Assembly: GCF_022760995.1 (NCBI RefSeq)
Contig: NZ_JAKWJO010000007.1
Location: 124,001 to 188,000, forward strand
Length of the DNA stretch: 64,000 nucleotides
Origin: Dyella sedimenti
Lineage (GTDB): Bacteria > Pseudomonadota > Gammaproteobacteria > Xanthomonadales > Rhodanobacteraceae
Direction: 5' to 3'
Every line of letters starts with the position of its first letter. The first letter of the stretch is position 1. Under the pieces are notes generated by a model that searched no databases, was not told the origin of the DNA, and saw only the letters and a list, made by a program, of their open reading frames with translations. Shown piece after piece: positions 36,941 to 47,612 of the stretch. The translations under genes and the position numbers were made by a program.

Positions 36941-37076
36941 AACTCCCTCTCCCTTCCGGGGAGAGGGCTGGGGCGAGGGGTCAACCTGGCCTCGCGCTCC
37001 CCTTCATGCGCGCCCGGATGAATTCCATCGCCAGCCCTGCCCCCTCACCTCGATCCTCTCCCCGCCGGGGAGAGGA
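36941..37076. repeat. Inverted CTCTCCC-type repeat inside the split metH gap
   Basis: The left arm (36945-36982) and right arm (37040-37076) are imperfect complements, about 29 of 38 positions. Each arm is also a hairpin: CTCTCCCTTCCGGGGAGAG at left and CCTCTCCCCGCCGGGGAGAG at right. The right hairpin ends at about 37075 and overlaps the AGGAGG (37073-37078) ribosome-binding site of the downstream gene. Confidence 0.8.
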
Positions 37077-37085
37077 GGACAACAC

Positions 37086-39770
<2,685 letters not shown>

Positions 39771-39778
39771 CCCGCTCT

Positions 39779-39855
39779 TGCGGGAGCGCACCCTGTGCGC
39801 GACAAGCCTGCGGAGCGATGGCGTGCGGCCGTCGCGCACAAAGTGCGCTCCCACA
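39779..39855. repeat. Long inverted-repeat element, copy 4 (degenerate)
   Basis: Arms 39779-39803 and 39831-39855 pair at 22 of 25 positions around a 27-bp interior. The left core is GCGCACCCTGTGCGCGAC; the right arm has drifted (GCGCACAAAGTGCGCTC). It follows the metH stop codon by 8 bp, beside a small CCCGC/GCGGG hairpin (39771-39784). Confidence 0.85.
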
Positions 39856-39891
39856 GCAAAGCTCCCACAGGAAGAGCAGATGCGTGATTGC

Positions 39892-40233
39892 TCAGACTTC
39901 GCTTTCCACCAGCGAGCGGCGCCGTACCTCGCGCATGTGCACGACGAGGTTGTAGATCGACACGAAGGCCGGGAAGAAATTCGACAGGATGCCCACCGAG
40001 TCGTTCTTGCCGAAGATGAAGTAGGACAGCAGCAACGCGCTGCCGACCACCGACAGCCACCAGAACGACAGCGGCATCACCACGCGGCCGAGCTTGCGGG
40101 TGTAGTACAACTGCACGAACCAGCGGCTGGTGAACATCACCGAGCCCAGGTAACCCACCATCTTCCAGGGCGTGAACTCGAAGCGGTGCAGGGCCTCGAG
40201 GATATGGTTGAGTTCATGCTGCAGCAGGTCCAT
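39892..40233 (-). CDS. LAB_N (lipid A biosynthesis N-terminal) domain membrane protein
   Basis: Small inner-membrane protein of 113 residues. It shows the LAB_N pattern: KMVGYLGSVMFTSRWFVQLY, then VVMPLSFWWLSVVGSALLL and SYFIFGKNDSVGI, giving three membrane segments. The family occurs fused to or beside lipid A and glycosyltransferase functions, but this stand-alone form has no proven role. I chose the ATG at 40233 because an upstream frame extension has no family character. It is convergent with metH across repeat copy 4 and divergent from the tRNA. Confidence 0.78.
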   Translation of the reverse strand: MDLLQHELNHILEALHRFEFTPWKMVGYLGSVMFTSRWFVQLYYTRKLGRVVMPLSFWWLSVVGSALLLSYFIFGKNDSVGILSNFFPAFVSIYNLVVHMREVRRRSLVESEV

Positions 40234-40323
40234 GGCCGGCGACCGAATGACGGGGAAACCGGGTATTGTACGCGTCCACCTTTCAGCCAACTGCCAAGCC
40301 CCGGCTTTGCCGCCCCCCAAGGC

Positions 40324-40352
40324 TTGACCTGGCATCCGGCACCCCGTATATT
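40324..40352 (+). promoter_or_regulatory. Sigma-70 promoter of tRNA-Val
   Basis: TTGACC (40324-40329), a 17-bp spacer and TATATT (40347-40352) form a near-consensus promoter. The mature tRNA begins 13 nt after the -10 box. A GC-rich stretch (GCGCGCTCGGC) between them could act as a stringent discriminator. Confidence 0.8.
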
Positions 40353-40364
40353 TGCGCGCTCGGC

Positions 40365-40439
40365 GGGCGATTAGCTCAGCGGTAGAGCACTGCCTTCACA
40401 CGGCAGGTGTCGCAAGTTCGATCCTTGCATCGCCCACCA
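40365..40439 (+). tRNA. tRNA-Val (anticodon CAC)
   Basis: Cloverleaf of 75 nt with the acceptor stem GGGCGAT/ATCGCCC, D-arm TAGCTCAGCGGTAGAGCA, anticodon stem CTGCC/GGCAG around the loop TTCACAC, and T-loop GTTCGATCC. Positions 34-36 are CAC, reading GUG valine codons. The discriminator A and CCA end (40437-40439) are encoded. Confidence 0.96.
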
Positions 40440-40450
40440 ACAAGCTCAGC

Positions 40451-40479
40451 AAAAAGGCCACCTCCAGGGTGGCCTTTTT
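40451..40479 (+). terminator. Rho-independent terminator after tRNA-Val
   Basis: Perfect 12-bp stem (AAAAAGGCCACC with GGTGGCCTTTTT) around TCCAG, ending in a five-T run, 11 nt after the tRNA. Confidence 0.93.
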
Positions 40480-40569
40480 CGTTTCATTCAAACCCTTGGG
40501 AGCCGGGCCGTTCCATGACGCCCCGTCCTGCTGAATGGGCAGGATCGCTTCGAAATTTGCGGCCAGGGT

Positions 40570-41169
40570 TCATGGGTCGAACTTGACCAGGTCCTTGAAG
40601 ATCAGGTGACCCCAGCTATTGCCGCGCGCGTGCACAAGCAGTCCACCTTCCGAAAGCTTGCCAAGCTGGATCGGCGCGAAACCGAGATTTTCCGCAAGCG
40701 CACCGATCTCCGCGGCGGCGGCGTCATCGTCGCTCGCCAGGAATACGACCCTCCTGCCACCATGCACGGCCGGATCCTGCTCAAGGACGGCAGCGACCAG
40801 GTGGTTGAAGCCTTTCACCAGCCTGGCTCCGGCGAACGCCTTCGCGACGACGGCAGAGGACGGGAGACCATCCAGTTCCCCGAGCGGGGCCAACGTGTTC
40901 ATCGCGTCGACGATGGTCTTTCCCTTCCAGTTGGGCAGCGCCTGCGCGACCTCCGGGTGCGACTCGAAGCGGACGGCCAAAAAGATGATGTCCGCCTTGG
41001 CGGCTTCCGCCAAGGTTCTGGGAATGATCGTAGGTCCGATCGCGGCCGCATCGGAGGCAAAGCTGGCCGGGTCGCGCGTGGTTGCCACGGATACTTCGAT
41101 ACCGTTGCGGGCAAACGCCTTGGCAAGCGCGTGGCCGATCTTGCCGAAGCCGATGATGGCGTAGCTCAT
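40570..41169 (-). CDS. NADPH-binding oxidoreductase, F420-reductase-like
   Basis: Protein of 199 residues with a Rossmann fold. It opens YAIIGFGKIGHALAKAFARN, the NAD(P)-binding glycine motif G-x-G-x2-G. IIFLAVRFESHPEVAQAL and GARLVKGFNHLVAAVL are typical of the NADPH-dependent F420-reductase-like family (NAD-binding domain 2). Members in organisms without F420 act as NADP-linked reductases of unknown substrate. A strong AAGGAG site lies 5 nt before the ATG. It is the last gene of the leftward oxidoreductase operon controlled by the TetR site. Confidence 0.82.
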   Translation of the reverse strand: MSYAIIGFGKIGHALAKAFARNGIEVSVATTRDPASFASDAAAIGPTIIPRTLAEAAKADIIFLAVRFESHPEVAQALPNWKGKTIVDAMNTLAPLGELDGLPSSAVVAKAFAGARLVKGFNHLVAAVLEQDPAVHGGRRVVFLASDDDAAAAEIGALAENLGFAPIQLGKLSEGGLLVHARGNSWGHLIFKDLVKFDP

Positions 41170-41196
41170 ATGTTCTCCTTCGGTTTTTCGATGCGG

Positions 41197-41964
41197 TCAG
41201 AGCTTGTAGCCGCCGCTCGCCTCGATCGTCTGGCCGGTCACCCAGTGGCCATCATCGGAAGCCAGGAACGCCACGACGGCGGCGATTTCCGAAGGCTCGC
41301 CAAAGCGTCCCAGCGCGATTTCGGCCTCGACCGCCTTGACGAGTTCGGGATTCTCCCGGAGGGCGGCGTTCACGTCCGTTCGGGTGTAGCCCGGCGCTAC
41401 GGCATTCACGGTGATTCCGCGCGGCCCCAGCTCGGACGCGAGCGCTTGGGTCAGGTTGTTGATGGCCGCCTTGGCCATCGAGTAGACGGGCGCGGCTGTC
41501 ACGGGTTTCGTGGCGGCGGCGGAAGAGATGTTGATGATGCGCCCGCCATCGGCGAGACGATCCAGGGCGGCCTGGACGATGAAGAAGGGCGCGCGGGCAT
41601 AGACCGCCATCAGGGTGTCCCAACTGTCCGGCGTCGCGTCCTTGAAGCCGACCCAGCCGGAATTGCCGGCGTTGTTGACCAGGATGTCGAGCGCTTTGCT
41701 TCCGTTCCGCGTGGTGAACTCGTCGTCGAGTCTCTCGAACAGGGACGGGACGGTCGCCGGGTCAACGAGGTCCGCGTGGATCGCGAATGCCGCGCCTCCC
41801 GCTTTCCCGATGGCCGCGACCACCTCGTCCGCGCCGGCTTTGCTGGCGTTGTAGGTCAGCGCGACCGTCGCACCCTCCTTTGCCAGACGTTCGGCGATGG
41901 CGCGGCCAATGCCCCGCGATGCCCCGGTAACGAGAGCGGTTTTGCCATTCAGTGATTGTGCCAT
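41197..41964 (-). CDS. Short-chain dehydrogenase/reductase (first SDR paralogue)
   Basis: Classical SDR of 255 residues. The cofactor motif is TALVTGASRGIGRAIAERLA (TGxxxGxG). The NNAG strand is ILVNNAGNSGWVGF, the catalytic Ser lies in IINISSAAATK, and the Tyr/Lys pair lies in YSMAKAAINNL. The C-terminal GFxx substitute is GQTIEASGGYKL. I chose ATG 41964. It follows the next SDR gene by 10 bp and precedes the F420-reductase-like gene by 27 bp. Substrate and stereochemistry are unknown. Confidence 0.92.
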   Translation of the reverse strand: MAQSLNGKTALVTGASRGIGRAIAERLAKEGATVALTYNASKAGADEVVAAIGKAGGAAFAIHADLVDPATVPSLFERLDDEFTTRNGSKALDILVNNAGNSGWVGFKDATPDSWDTLMAVYARAPFFIVQAALDRLADGGRIINISSAAATKPVTAAPVYSMAKAAINNLTQALASELGPRGITVNAVAPGYTRTDVNAALRENPELVKAVEAEIALGRFGEPSEIAAVVAFLASDDGHWVTGQTIEASGGYKL

Positions 41965-41974
41965 TCGATTTTTC

Positions 41975-42709
41975 TCAGATTTGGGCCAGGCCGCCATCGA
42001 CGGCGACCTCGCTGGCGGTCATGAAGCTGCTGTCCGGCGACGCGAGAAAGGCGGCCACCGCCCCGATTTCAGCCGGGTCGGCCATGCGCCGGAGTGGAGT
42101 CATCGAGCCGAAGGCTTTCACGCCTTCCTCGCCCAGCGCTTGCTTCGCCAGCTCGGTCGCCGTCGGCCCGGGCGACAGCACGTTGACCCGGATGCCGGTG
42201 CCCTTCAGGTCCTCCGCCCAGGTCCGTGCGAGGTTGCGCACGGCCGCCTTGCTCGCGCTGTAGGCGCTGAATGCCGGGGCGCCCGTGGTGCCGGCGCTCG
42301 ATCCGGTCAGGATGATCGAGCCGCCCTGGCCCATCAGGGGCAGTGCCTTCTGGACCGTGAAGATCGAACCCTTCACGTTGGTGTCGAAGATTTCGTCAAT
42401 GTGCTCGGCGGTGATCTCGCCGAGCCGAAGCGGGCTTCCCGCCCCGGCATTGGCGAAGACGATGTCGAGGGTTCCATGCTCGGACTTCACCGCCGCATAG
42501 AGCCGGTCTAGGTCGGCCAGATCGGAGACCGAGCCCTTCACCGCACGGGCCTTGGGCCCAAGGTCGGCCACGGCGGCGTCGAGCGCTTCCTGCCGGCGAC
42601 CGAAGATAAAGACGAAAGCGCCCTCCTCGATGAACCGCTTTGCCGCGGCGCGGCCGATGCCGGTAGCGCCACCGGTGATGACCGCGACCTTACCTTCGAG
42701 CTTTCCCAT
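41975..42709 (-). CDS. Short-chain dehydrogenase/reductase (second SDR paralogue, operon leader)
   Basis: Classical SDR of 244 residues and the first gene of the leftward operon. The cofactor motif is VAVITGGATGIGRAAAKRFI, and FGRRQEAL suggests NADP(H) use from the Arg pair after strand 2. The NNAG-equivalent strand is FANAGAGSPL, with catalytic Ser in IILTGSSAGTTG and Tyr/Lys in YSASKAAVRNLAR. I chose ATG 42709. It reads from the promoter at 42823-42851 and is divergent from the TetR gene. Confidence 0.92.
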   Translation of the reverse strand: MGKLEGKVAVITGGATGIGRAAAKRFIEEGAFVFIFGRRQEALDAAVADLGPKARAVKGSVSDLADLDRLYAAVKSEHGTLDIVFANAGAGSPLRLGEITAEHIDEIFDTNVKGSIFTVQKALPLMGQGGSIILTGSSAGTTGAPAFSAYSASKAAVRNLARTWAEDLKGTGIRVNVLSPGPTATELAKQALGEEGVKAFGSMTPLRRMADPAEIGAVAAFLASPDSSFMTASEVAVDGGLAQI

Positions 42710-42775
42710 GACTGTCACCTTTGATTGTGTCGGACGGCTCCCTGTTCCCATGGACACAAGGAGGCTGTATCTTTT

Positions 42776-42842
42776 GGATCACTGATCCAGATCCCAAGTC
42801 GATCAAATGGATCACTGATCCGAATATATGGACCAGTGATCC
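42776..42842. promoter_or_regulatory. Three TetR-type operators in the divergent promoter region
   Basis: GGATCACTGATCC occurs at 42776-42788 and 42809-42821, with a one-mismatch relative GGACCAGTGATCC at 42830-42842. Each has 6-bp inverted arms around one base. Centres lie 33 and 21 bp apart, close to three and two helical turns. The last site lies inside the promoter spacer, and the middle site lies near the predicted start of transcription of the SDR operon. This is the layout expected for a TetR-family repressor. Confidence 0.85.
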
Positions 42843-42851
42843 GCTTGTCAA
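42823..42851 (-). promoter_or_regulatory. Near-consensus sigma-70 promoter for the SDR operon
   Basis: On the minus strand TTGACA (42851-42846), a spacer of exactly 17 bp and TATATT (42828-42823) form an almost ideal promoter. The third palindrome fills the spacer, so a bound repressor would exclude RNA polymerase. Confidence 0.85.
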
Positions 42852-42858
42852 GGTAGTC

Positions 42859-43434
42859 ATGCGAGCCGACGCAAAAAAGAATCGCAGTCAAATCCTCACG
42901 GTCGCGCGCGATGTCGTCACCGAGCATGGTGCCGACGCGTCGATGCGCGATATTGCCCGCCGGGCCGGCGTCGGGTTGGCCACGCTGCTTCGTCATTTCC
43001 CCACGCGGGAAGCCTTGTTCGAAGCGTTGCTGTGTACCCATCTGGACGCATTGACGCGGAAGGCAGACGAACTCGAAGCGTCGGCTCCGGCTGACGAAGC
43101 ACTTCTTACCTGGTTTCGAGCATTGGTGGCCTTCGCGCAAGGCTATAAGGGCGTCGTCGCCATGATGGCGGCCGCCCACACGAACCCGGACTCCGCCCTT
43201 TATGCCTCGTGCGAGGCGGTGCACTCGGCAGGCGCGCGACTGCTGCGCCGTGCCCAGGACGAGGGAACGGCGCGCGCCGATATGAATGGGGACGATCTGT
43301 TCGCCCTGATAACGGCGCTCGGCTGGGCGGTCGACCAACCCTCATTCGCGCCACGGGCCGATCATCTGGTTCATCTCATTACGAGCGCCATCCTGACAAG
43401 TCGGCCTGGCCAGGATGCCAGGAAGGCGACGTAA
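42859..43434 (+). CDS. TetR-family transcriptional regulator
   Basis: Protein of 191 residues. The N-terminal helix-turn-helix reads TVARDVVTEHGADASMRDIA, then RRAGVGLATLLRHFPTREALFEALL, the standard TetR pattern. The C-terminal ligand domain is helical and not assigned to a subgroup by me; similar regulators often control oxidoreductases. I chose the ATG at 42859, since the upstream in-frame sequence from 42721 is simply the operator region translated. It is divergent from the SDR operon and, given the palindromes, is its likely repressor and may control itself. Confidence 0.9.
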   Translation: MRADAKKNRSQILTVARDVVTEHGADASMRDIARRAGVGLATLLRHFPTREALFEALLCTHLDALTRKADELEASAPADEALLTWFRALVAFAQGYKGVVAMMAAAHTNPDSALYASCEAVHSAGARLLRRAQDEGTARADMNGDDLFALITALGWAVDQPSFAPRADHLVHLITSAILTSRPGQDARKAT

Positions 43435-43875
43435 CAGAGCGCAACGCATCGTTGCCTGCGTTTTCGTGGCTGTGGCAACAGGCTGCCCCCGCGGTGTCGG
43501 CCATCCGTCGATGGGCCCTGGCGACCCCGCCCAGCAAGGGTGTCCCTGGCACCCTGCTCGCCCAGCAGGGCGATGATGCTCAAGGACACGATGCCGACCA
43601 GCCGCTTGTCGCGGTCCATGCCGGCAGGGCGCCTGACGCCGAGGCTGGCCATGTTGCCGACGACGTGCCGGTCGCGCGCGCGTGCATCAAGCCATGCGCA
43701 TGCACTAACGCTCCCTATGGCTGGCTTATACGTTCACTTGATGCCTCAACTCCTAGCGTCGGGTTCAGCACCGCGCAGCCCTCGGCACTCCCTTTGAGCA
43801 TCCGGGCTGCGCTCCTACTTCCACGGAAACCGGTTGTCGCCTGGATGCGGCACACCGGTGCGAGAACCCTGCGCC
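43435..43875. other. 441-bp gap between the TetR gene and glgA
   Basis: No complete gene is supported. On the minus strand it holds a degraded CBS-domain fragment, listed separately. The right half (43710-43875) shows nothing recognisable; glgA may start from a promoter near the AT-richer 43725-43745. Confidence 0.4.
43553..43712 (-). pseudogene. Degraded CBS-domain protein fragment
   Basis: The minus-strand frame here reads ARDRHVVGNMASLGVRRPAG, then MDRDKRLVGIVSLSIIALLG. This resembles the second CBS repeat of signal-transduction proteins (usual form: V-R-R-L-P-V-x-D-x-D-x-x-L-V-G-I-V-S-L-x-D). The conserved Asp of SLGD is replaced by Ile. The frame begins after a TAG with no start, and the downstream part has no CBS character. 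I call it a relic. Confidence 0.5.
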
Positions 43876-45399
43876 ATGACCCACGCCACCCCGTTCCGAA
43901 CTCCCGCCGCCGTCCAGGGGACGATGCGACGCATACCGGAGCGCCGTCCCAACCGGCCTGCCCGTCCGCGGCATGGCCAGGGCAGCGCCCTGTTCGTCAC
44001 CACCGAGATGACCGACTTCGTCAAGACCGGCGGGCTGGGCGACGTCTCGGCGGCGCTGCCGCGCGCGCTCGCCCGCTGGCACGACATCCGCGTGCTGATC
44101 CCCGGTTATCCCGCGGTGCTGGAGCGCTGCCGCAGCCTGCGCTGGGTCGGTTCAACACGGCCCTTCGCGGGCCTGCCCGCCGCCCGTATCGGGCATGCGC
44201 GCACTGGGGACGGACTCGATGTCTACGTGCTGCGGCAGCCGTCGCTGTTCGAGCGCGTCGGCTCGCCCTACGTCGGGCCCACCGGCGTGGACTGGAGCGA
44301 CAACGCCACCCGCTTCGCCCTGCTCTCGATGGCGGCGGCGCAGATGGCGATGGGCGCCACCGGCATCGACTGGTGCCCGGACCTGCTCCACCTCAACGAC
44401 TGGCCCACCGCGCTCGCCTCTTCCTACCTGCGGTGGAGCGGCTGCCGCACGCCCTCGGTGCTGACCATCCACAACCTGGCCCACCAGGGGCTGTTCCCAG
44501 CGTCCTGCCGCGCCAACCTCGGCATCCCGGCGCGCTCCAGCGACGCCGATTACCACGGGCAGATTTCCTTCCTGCATGCCGGGCTCATGCATGCGGACCT
44601 GCTGACCACGGTCAGCGCCACCTACGCCGAGCAGATCACCACGCCCACGCACGGCATGGGACTGCACACGCTGCTATCGCGGCGGGCCTCGCAGGGCAGG
44701 CTGACGGGGATCACCAACGGCATCGACGGCAGTTGGAACCTGGCCACCGATCCGGCCCTACCGGCGGATGGCGACGGGGACCCGAGATCCATCTGCCAGC
44801 GTGCGCGCATGCAGCTCCGGCATGAGCTGGGACTGGACGACCACGAGGGGCCGATCTTCAGCTTCGTGGCGCGCATGGTCGCGCAGAAAGGCATCGACCT
44901 GGTGTGCGAGGTCGGTCCGCAGATCGTCTCGGCCGGCGGGCAATTGGCCATCATCGGCAGCGGCGATGCGGACATGGAGGCGGCGGTCATGCGGCTCGCG
45001 CGGCGCTTCCGCGGCCGCGTCGCCGCCTGCATCGGCTTCAGCGAACCGCTGGCGCGGCGCATGTTCGCCGGTTCCGACTTCCTGCTGATGCCGTCGCGGT
45101 TCGAGCCGTGCGGGCTGAGCCAGATGTATGCGCAGACCTACGGCAGCCTGCCCATCGCGCACGCGACGGGCGGCCTGGTGGACACCATCGAGAACGGCGT
45201 TACCGGCCTGCTCTTCGCGCAGCCGCGCGCCGCCGACCTGCGCCAGGCCCTGCAGCGCGCGTTCCGCATCTACGGCGAGCCGGAACTGCTCGACGCCATG
45301 CGCTGCGCGGCCATGGCCCAGCGGCACGACTGGGAGGGGCCGGCACGCCAGTACAGTGCGTTATACGCGAAGGCGGCGGCGCGGCGCGCGGCGGCCTGA
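43876..45399 (+). CDS. glgA: Glycogen synthase (ADP-glucose dependent)
   Basis: Adds glucose from ADP-glucose to alpha-1,4-glucan chains. The 507-residue protein is a GT5-type glycosyltransferase. The donor-binding motif KTGGLGDV starts at Lys50, compared with about residue 15 in E. coli, so there is an Arg/Pro-rich N-terminal extension of about 35 residues or a later start (ATG 43924). [30 protein letters not shown] and the E-x7-E region [16 protein letters not shown] are all present. It is the first gene of the glg/tre cluster, 2 bp before glgB. No glgC is seen nearby. Confidence 0.92.
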   Translation: MTHATPFRTPAAVQGTMRRIPERRPNRPARPRHGQGSALFVTTEMTDFVKTGGLGDVSAALPRALARWHDIRVLIPGYPAVLERCRSLRWVGSTRPFAGLPAARIGHARTGDGLDVYVLRQPSLFERVGSPYVGPTGVDWSDNATRFALLSMAAAQMAMGATGIDWCPDLLHLNDWPTALASSYLRWSGCRTPSVLTIHNLAHQGLFPASCRANLGIPARSSDADYHGQISFLHAGLMHADLLTTVSATYAEQITTPTHGMGLHTLLSRRASQGRLTGITNGIDGSWNLATDPALPADGDGDPRSICQRARMQLRHELGLDDHEGPIFSFVARMVAQKGIDLVCEVGPQIVSAGGQLAIIGSGDADMEAAVMRLARRFRGRVAACIGFSEPLARRMFAGSDFLLMPSRFEPCGLSQMYAQTYGSLPIAHATGGLVDTIENGVTGLLFAQPRAADLRQALQRAFRIYGEPELLDAMRCAAMAQRHDWEGPARQYSALYAKAAARRAAA

Positions 45400-45401
45400 C
45401 C

Positions 45402-47612
45402 ATGGTGACACGCATGGACGTTGCGCCATCGCGGGAAAGCGCCGAGGCCGCCCAGCTGGCGCGCATCGCGGTAGGCGATCATCCGGACCCCTTCGCCTGG
45501 CTGGGGCCGCATCGCACACCGCGCGGCTGGGTGGTACGGGCATGCCTGCCGTTCGCGCGCCGCGTGGAAGTGATGCGCATGGACGGCAGCCTTTGGGGCA
45601 CCGCCGCCGAAGCAGCCGATGGCGTGTTCGTCGCCACGGCCGACGAAGCGCCGGGCCGCTACGCGCTGCATGTGCAGTGGGAGAAAGCCAGCCAGCGCCT
45701 GCTCGATCCCTATGCCTTTGCGCCGCTGCTGGACGAGGCGACGTTGCAGGCGTTCCACGAGGGCCGCCTGCACCGTCCGGAATCGCACCTCGGCGCGCAT
45801 CCCATGACGCTGGACGGCGTGGACGGCGTGCGTTTCGCCGTATGGGCGCCGAATGCGCACCGCGTCTCGGTGGTCGGCGACTTCAACGGCTGGGACGGGC
45901 GCCGGCACGTGATGCGGCTGCGCCACCGCGCGGGCGTGTGGGAGATCTTCATCCCCGGCGCGGAAGCGGGGGCGCGCTACAAGTACGAGCTGCTCGACGG
46001 CAAGCGCAGCCTGCTGCCGCTCAAGGCGGACCCGTATGCGCTGCGGATGGAACACCCGCCGGCGTCGGCGTCGATCGTGGCCGGGCCGCTGTCGGTCAAG
46101 TGGCACGACACGCATTGGCTGGCGCAGCGCGCCAGCCACCAGCGCCGCGACGCGCCGCTTTCCATCTATGAAGTGCATGCCACCTCCTGGCGCCATCACC
46201 ACGAGGGCGCCCCTCCCGACTGGGACGAACTGGCCAGGGAATTGATCCCCTACGTGCAGGAACTGGGATTCACCCATATCGAACTGCTGCCGGTAAGCGA
46301 GCATCCGTTCGGCGGCTCGTGGGGCTACCAGCCGCTGGGCATCTACGCGCCCACCGCGCGGCTGGGCAACCCGGAAGCCTTCGCGCGCTTCGTGGATTCC
46401 TGCCACGTGGCCGGCCTGGGCATCATCGTGGACTGGGTAGGCGCGCATTTCCCCGACGACCCGCATGGCCTGGCCCGTTTCGACGGCACCGCGCTGTACG
46501 AGCATGCGGACCCGCGGGAAGGCTTCCACCAGGACTGGCACACGCTGATCTACAACTACGGCCGCCGCGAGGTGGCGCAGTACCTGATCGGCAGCGCCCT
46601 GTCCTGGATCGACCGCTTCCACGTCGATGGCCTGCGCATCGACGCGGTTGCCAGCATGCTCTATCGCGACTACAGCCGCGGCGAGGGGCAGTGGATTCCC
46701 AACCATCACGGCGGCCGCGAGAACCTCGAAGCCATCGGCCTGCTGCGCGAACTGAACCGCCTGGTCGCCGAACAATATCCGGGCGTGCTGACGATCGCCG
46801 AGGAATCCACCGCCTGGCCCGGCGTCACCGCGCGCCTGCAGGATGGCGGCCTCGGCTTCACCTACAAATGGAACATGGGCTGGATGCACGACAGCCTGCG
46901 CTACCTGCGCCGCAACCCGATCTACCGCCGCTTCCACCATCACGACCTGACGTTCGGGATGACCTATGCGTATGCCGAGCGCTTCATCCTCGCGCTCTCG
47001 CACGACGAGGTGGTGTACGGCAAGGGCTCGCTGCTGCAGCGCATGCCCGGCGATGCCTGGCAGCGCTTCGCCAATCTCCGCGCCTACTTCGGCTTCATGT
47101 GGGCGCACCCCGGCAAGAAGCTGCTTTTCATGGGCGACGAGCTGGCGGCCTGGCGCGAATGGGACCACGACGGCCAGCTCGACTGGAGCTTGCGCGACGA
47201 TCCCATGCACGAAGGCGTGCGCCGGCTGGTCGCCGACCTCAACCGCCTGCTGGTGAACGAACCGGCCCTGCACCAGGAGGACGACCACCCGCGCGGCTTC
47301 GCCTGGATCGTGGCCGACGACGCCATGCAGTCCGTGTATGCCTTCGTGCGTTACGGCAATGAAGGCGCGCCGCCCATGCTCGCCGTCAGCAACTTCACCC
47401 CGCAGCCGCGCGACGACTACCGCGTGGGCGTGCCCGAGCCGGGGCGATGGCGCGAGCTGTGCAATACGGACAGCGCGTTCTACGGCGGCTCCAACGTCGG
47501 CAACGGCGGCGTGGTGTCCACCCTGCCCCAGCCCAGCCATGGCTACGCGCAATCGCTGACGCTGAGGCTGCCGCCGCTGGCCACCCTGATCCTCCGCGCG
47601 GAGGATGCCTGA
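45402..47612 (+). CDS. glgB: 1,4-alpha-glucan branching enzyme
   Basis: Makes alpha-1,6 branches in glycogen. The 736-residue protein has an N-terminal carbohydrate module ([13 protein letters not shown]), CBM48 ([20 protein letters not shown]) and the GH13 catalytic barrel. The nucleophile is Asp414 in [15 protein letters not shown], the acid/base is Glu467 in IAEESTAW, and the third acid is Asp535 in [13 protein letters not shown]. The C-terminal beta domain is complete. The ATG at 45402 directly follows the glgA stop. Its TGA overlaps the next ATG by one base (TGATG). Confidence 0.95.
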   Translation: MVTRMDVAPSRESAEAAQLARIAVGDHPDPFAWLGPHRTPRGWVVRACLPFARRVEVMRMDGSLWGTAAEAADGVFVATADEAPGRYALHVQWEKASQRLLDPYAFAPLLDEATLQAFHEGRLHRPESHLGAHPMTLDGVDGVRFAVWAPNAHRVSVVGDFNGWDGRRHVMRLRHRAGVWEIFIPGAEAGARYKYELLDGKRSLLPLKADPYALRMEHPPASASIVAGPLSVKWHDTHWLAQRASHQRRDAPLSIYEVHATSWRHHHEGAPPDWDELARELIPYVQELGFTHIELLPVSEHPFGGSWGYQPLGIYAPTARLGNPEAFARFVDSCHVAGLGIIVDWVGAHFPDDPHGLARFDGTALYEHADPREGFHQDWHTLIYNYGRREVAQYLIGSALSWIDRFHVDGLRIDAVASMLYRDYSRGEGQWIPNHHGGRENLEAIGLLRELNRLVAEQYPGVLTIAEESTAWPGVTARLQDGGLGFTYKWNMGWMHDSLRYLRRNPIYRRFHHHDLTFGMTYAYAERFILALSHDEVVYGKGSLLQRMPGDAWQRFANLRAYFGFMWAHPGKKLLFMGDELAAWREWDHDGQLDWSLRDDPMHEGVRRLVADLNRLLVNEPALHQEDDHPRGFAWIVADDAMQSVYAFVRYGNEGAPPMLAVSNFTPQPRDDYRVGVPEPGRWRELCNTDSAFYGGSNVGNGGVVSTLPQPSHGYAQSLTLRLPPLATLILRAEDA

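Noticed and set aside
40352..40534. 60-codon open frame across the tRNA
   Set aside because: It reads straight through tRNA-Val and its terminator. No ribosome-binding site.
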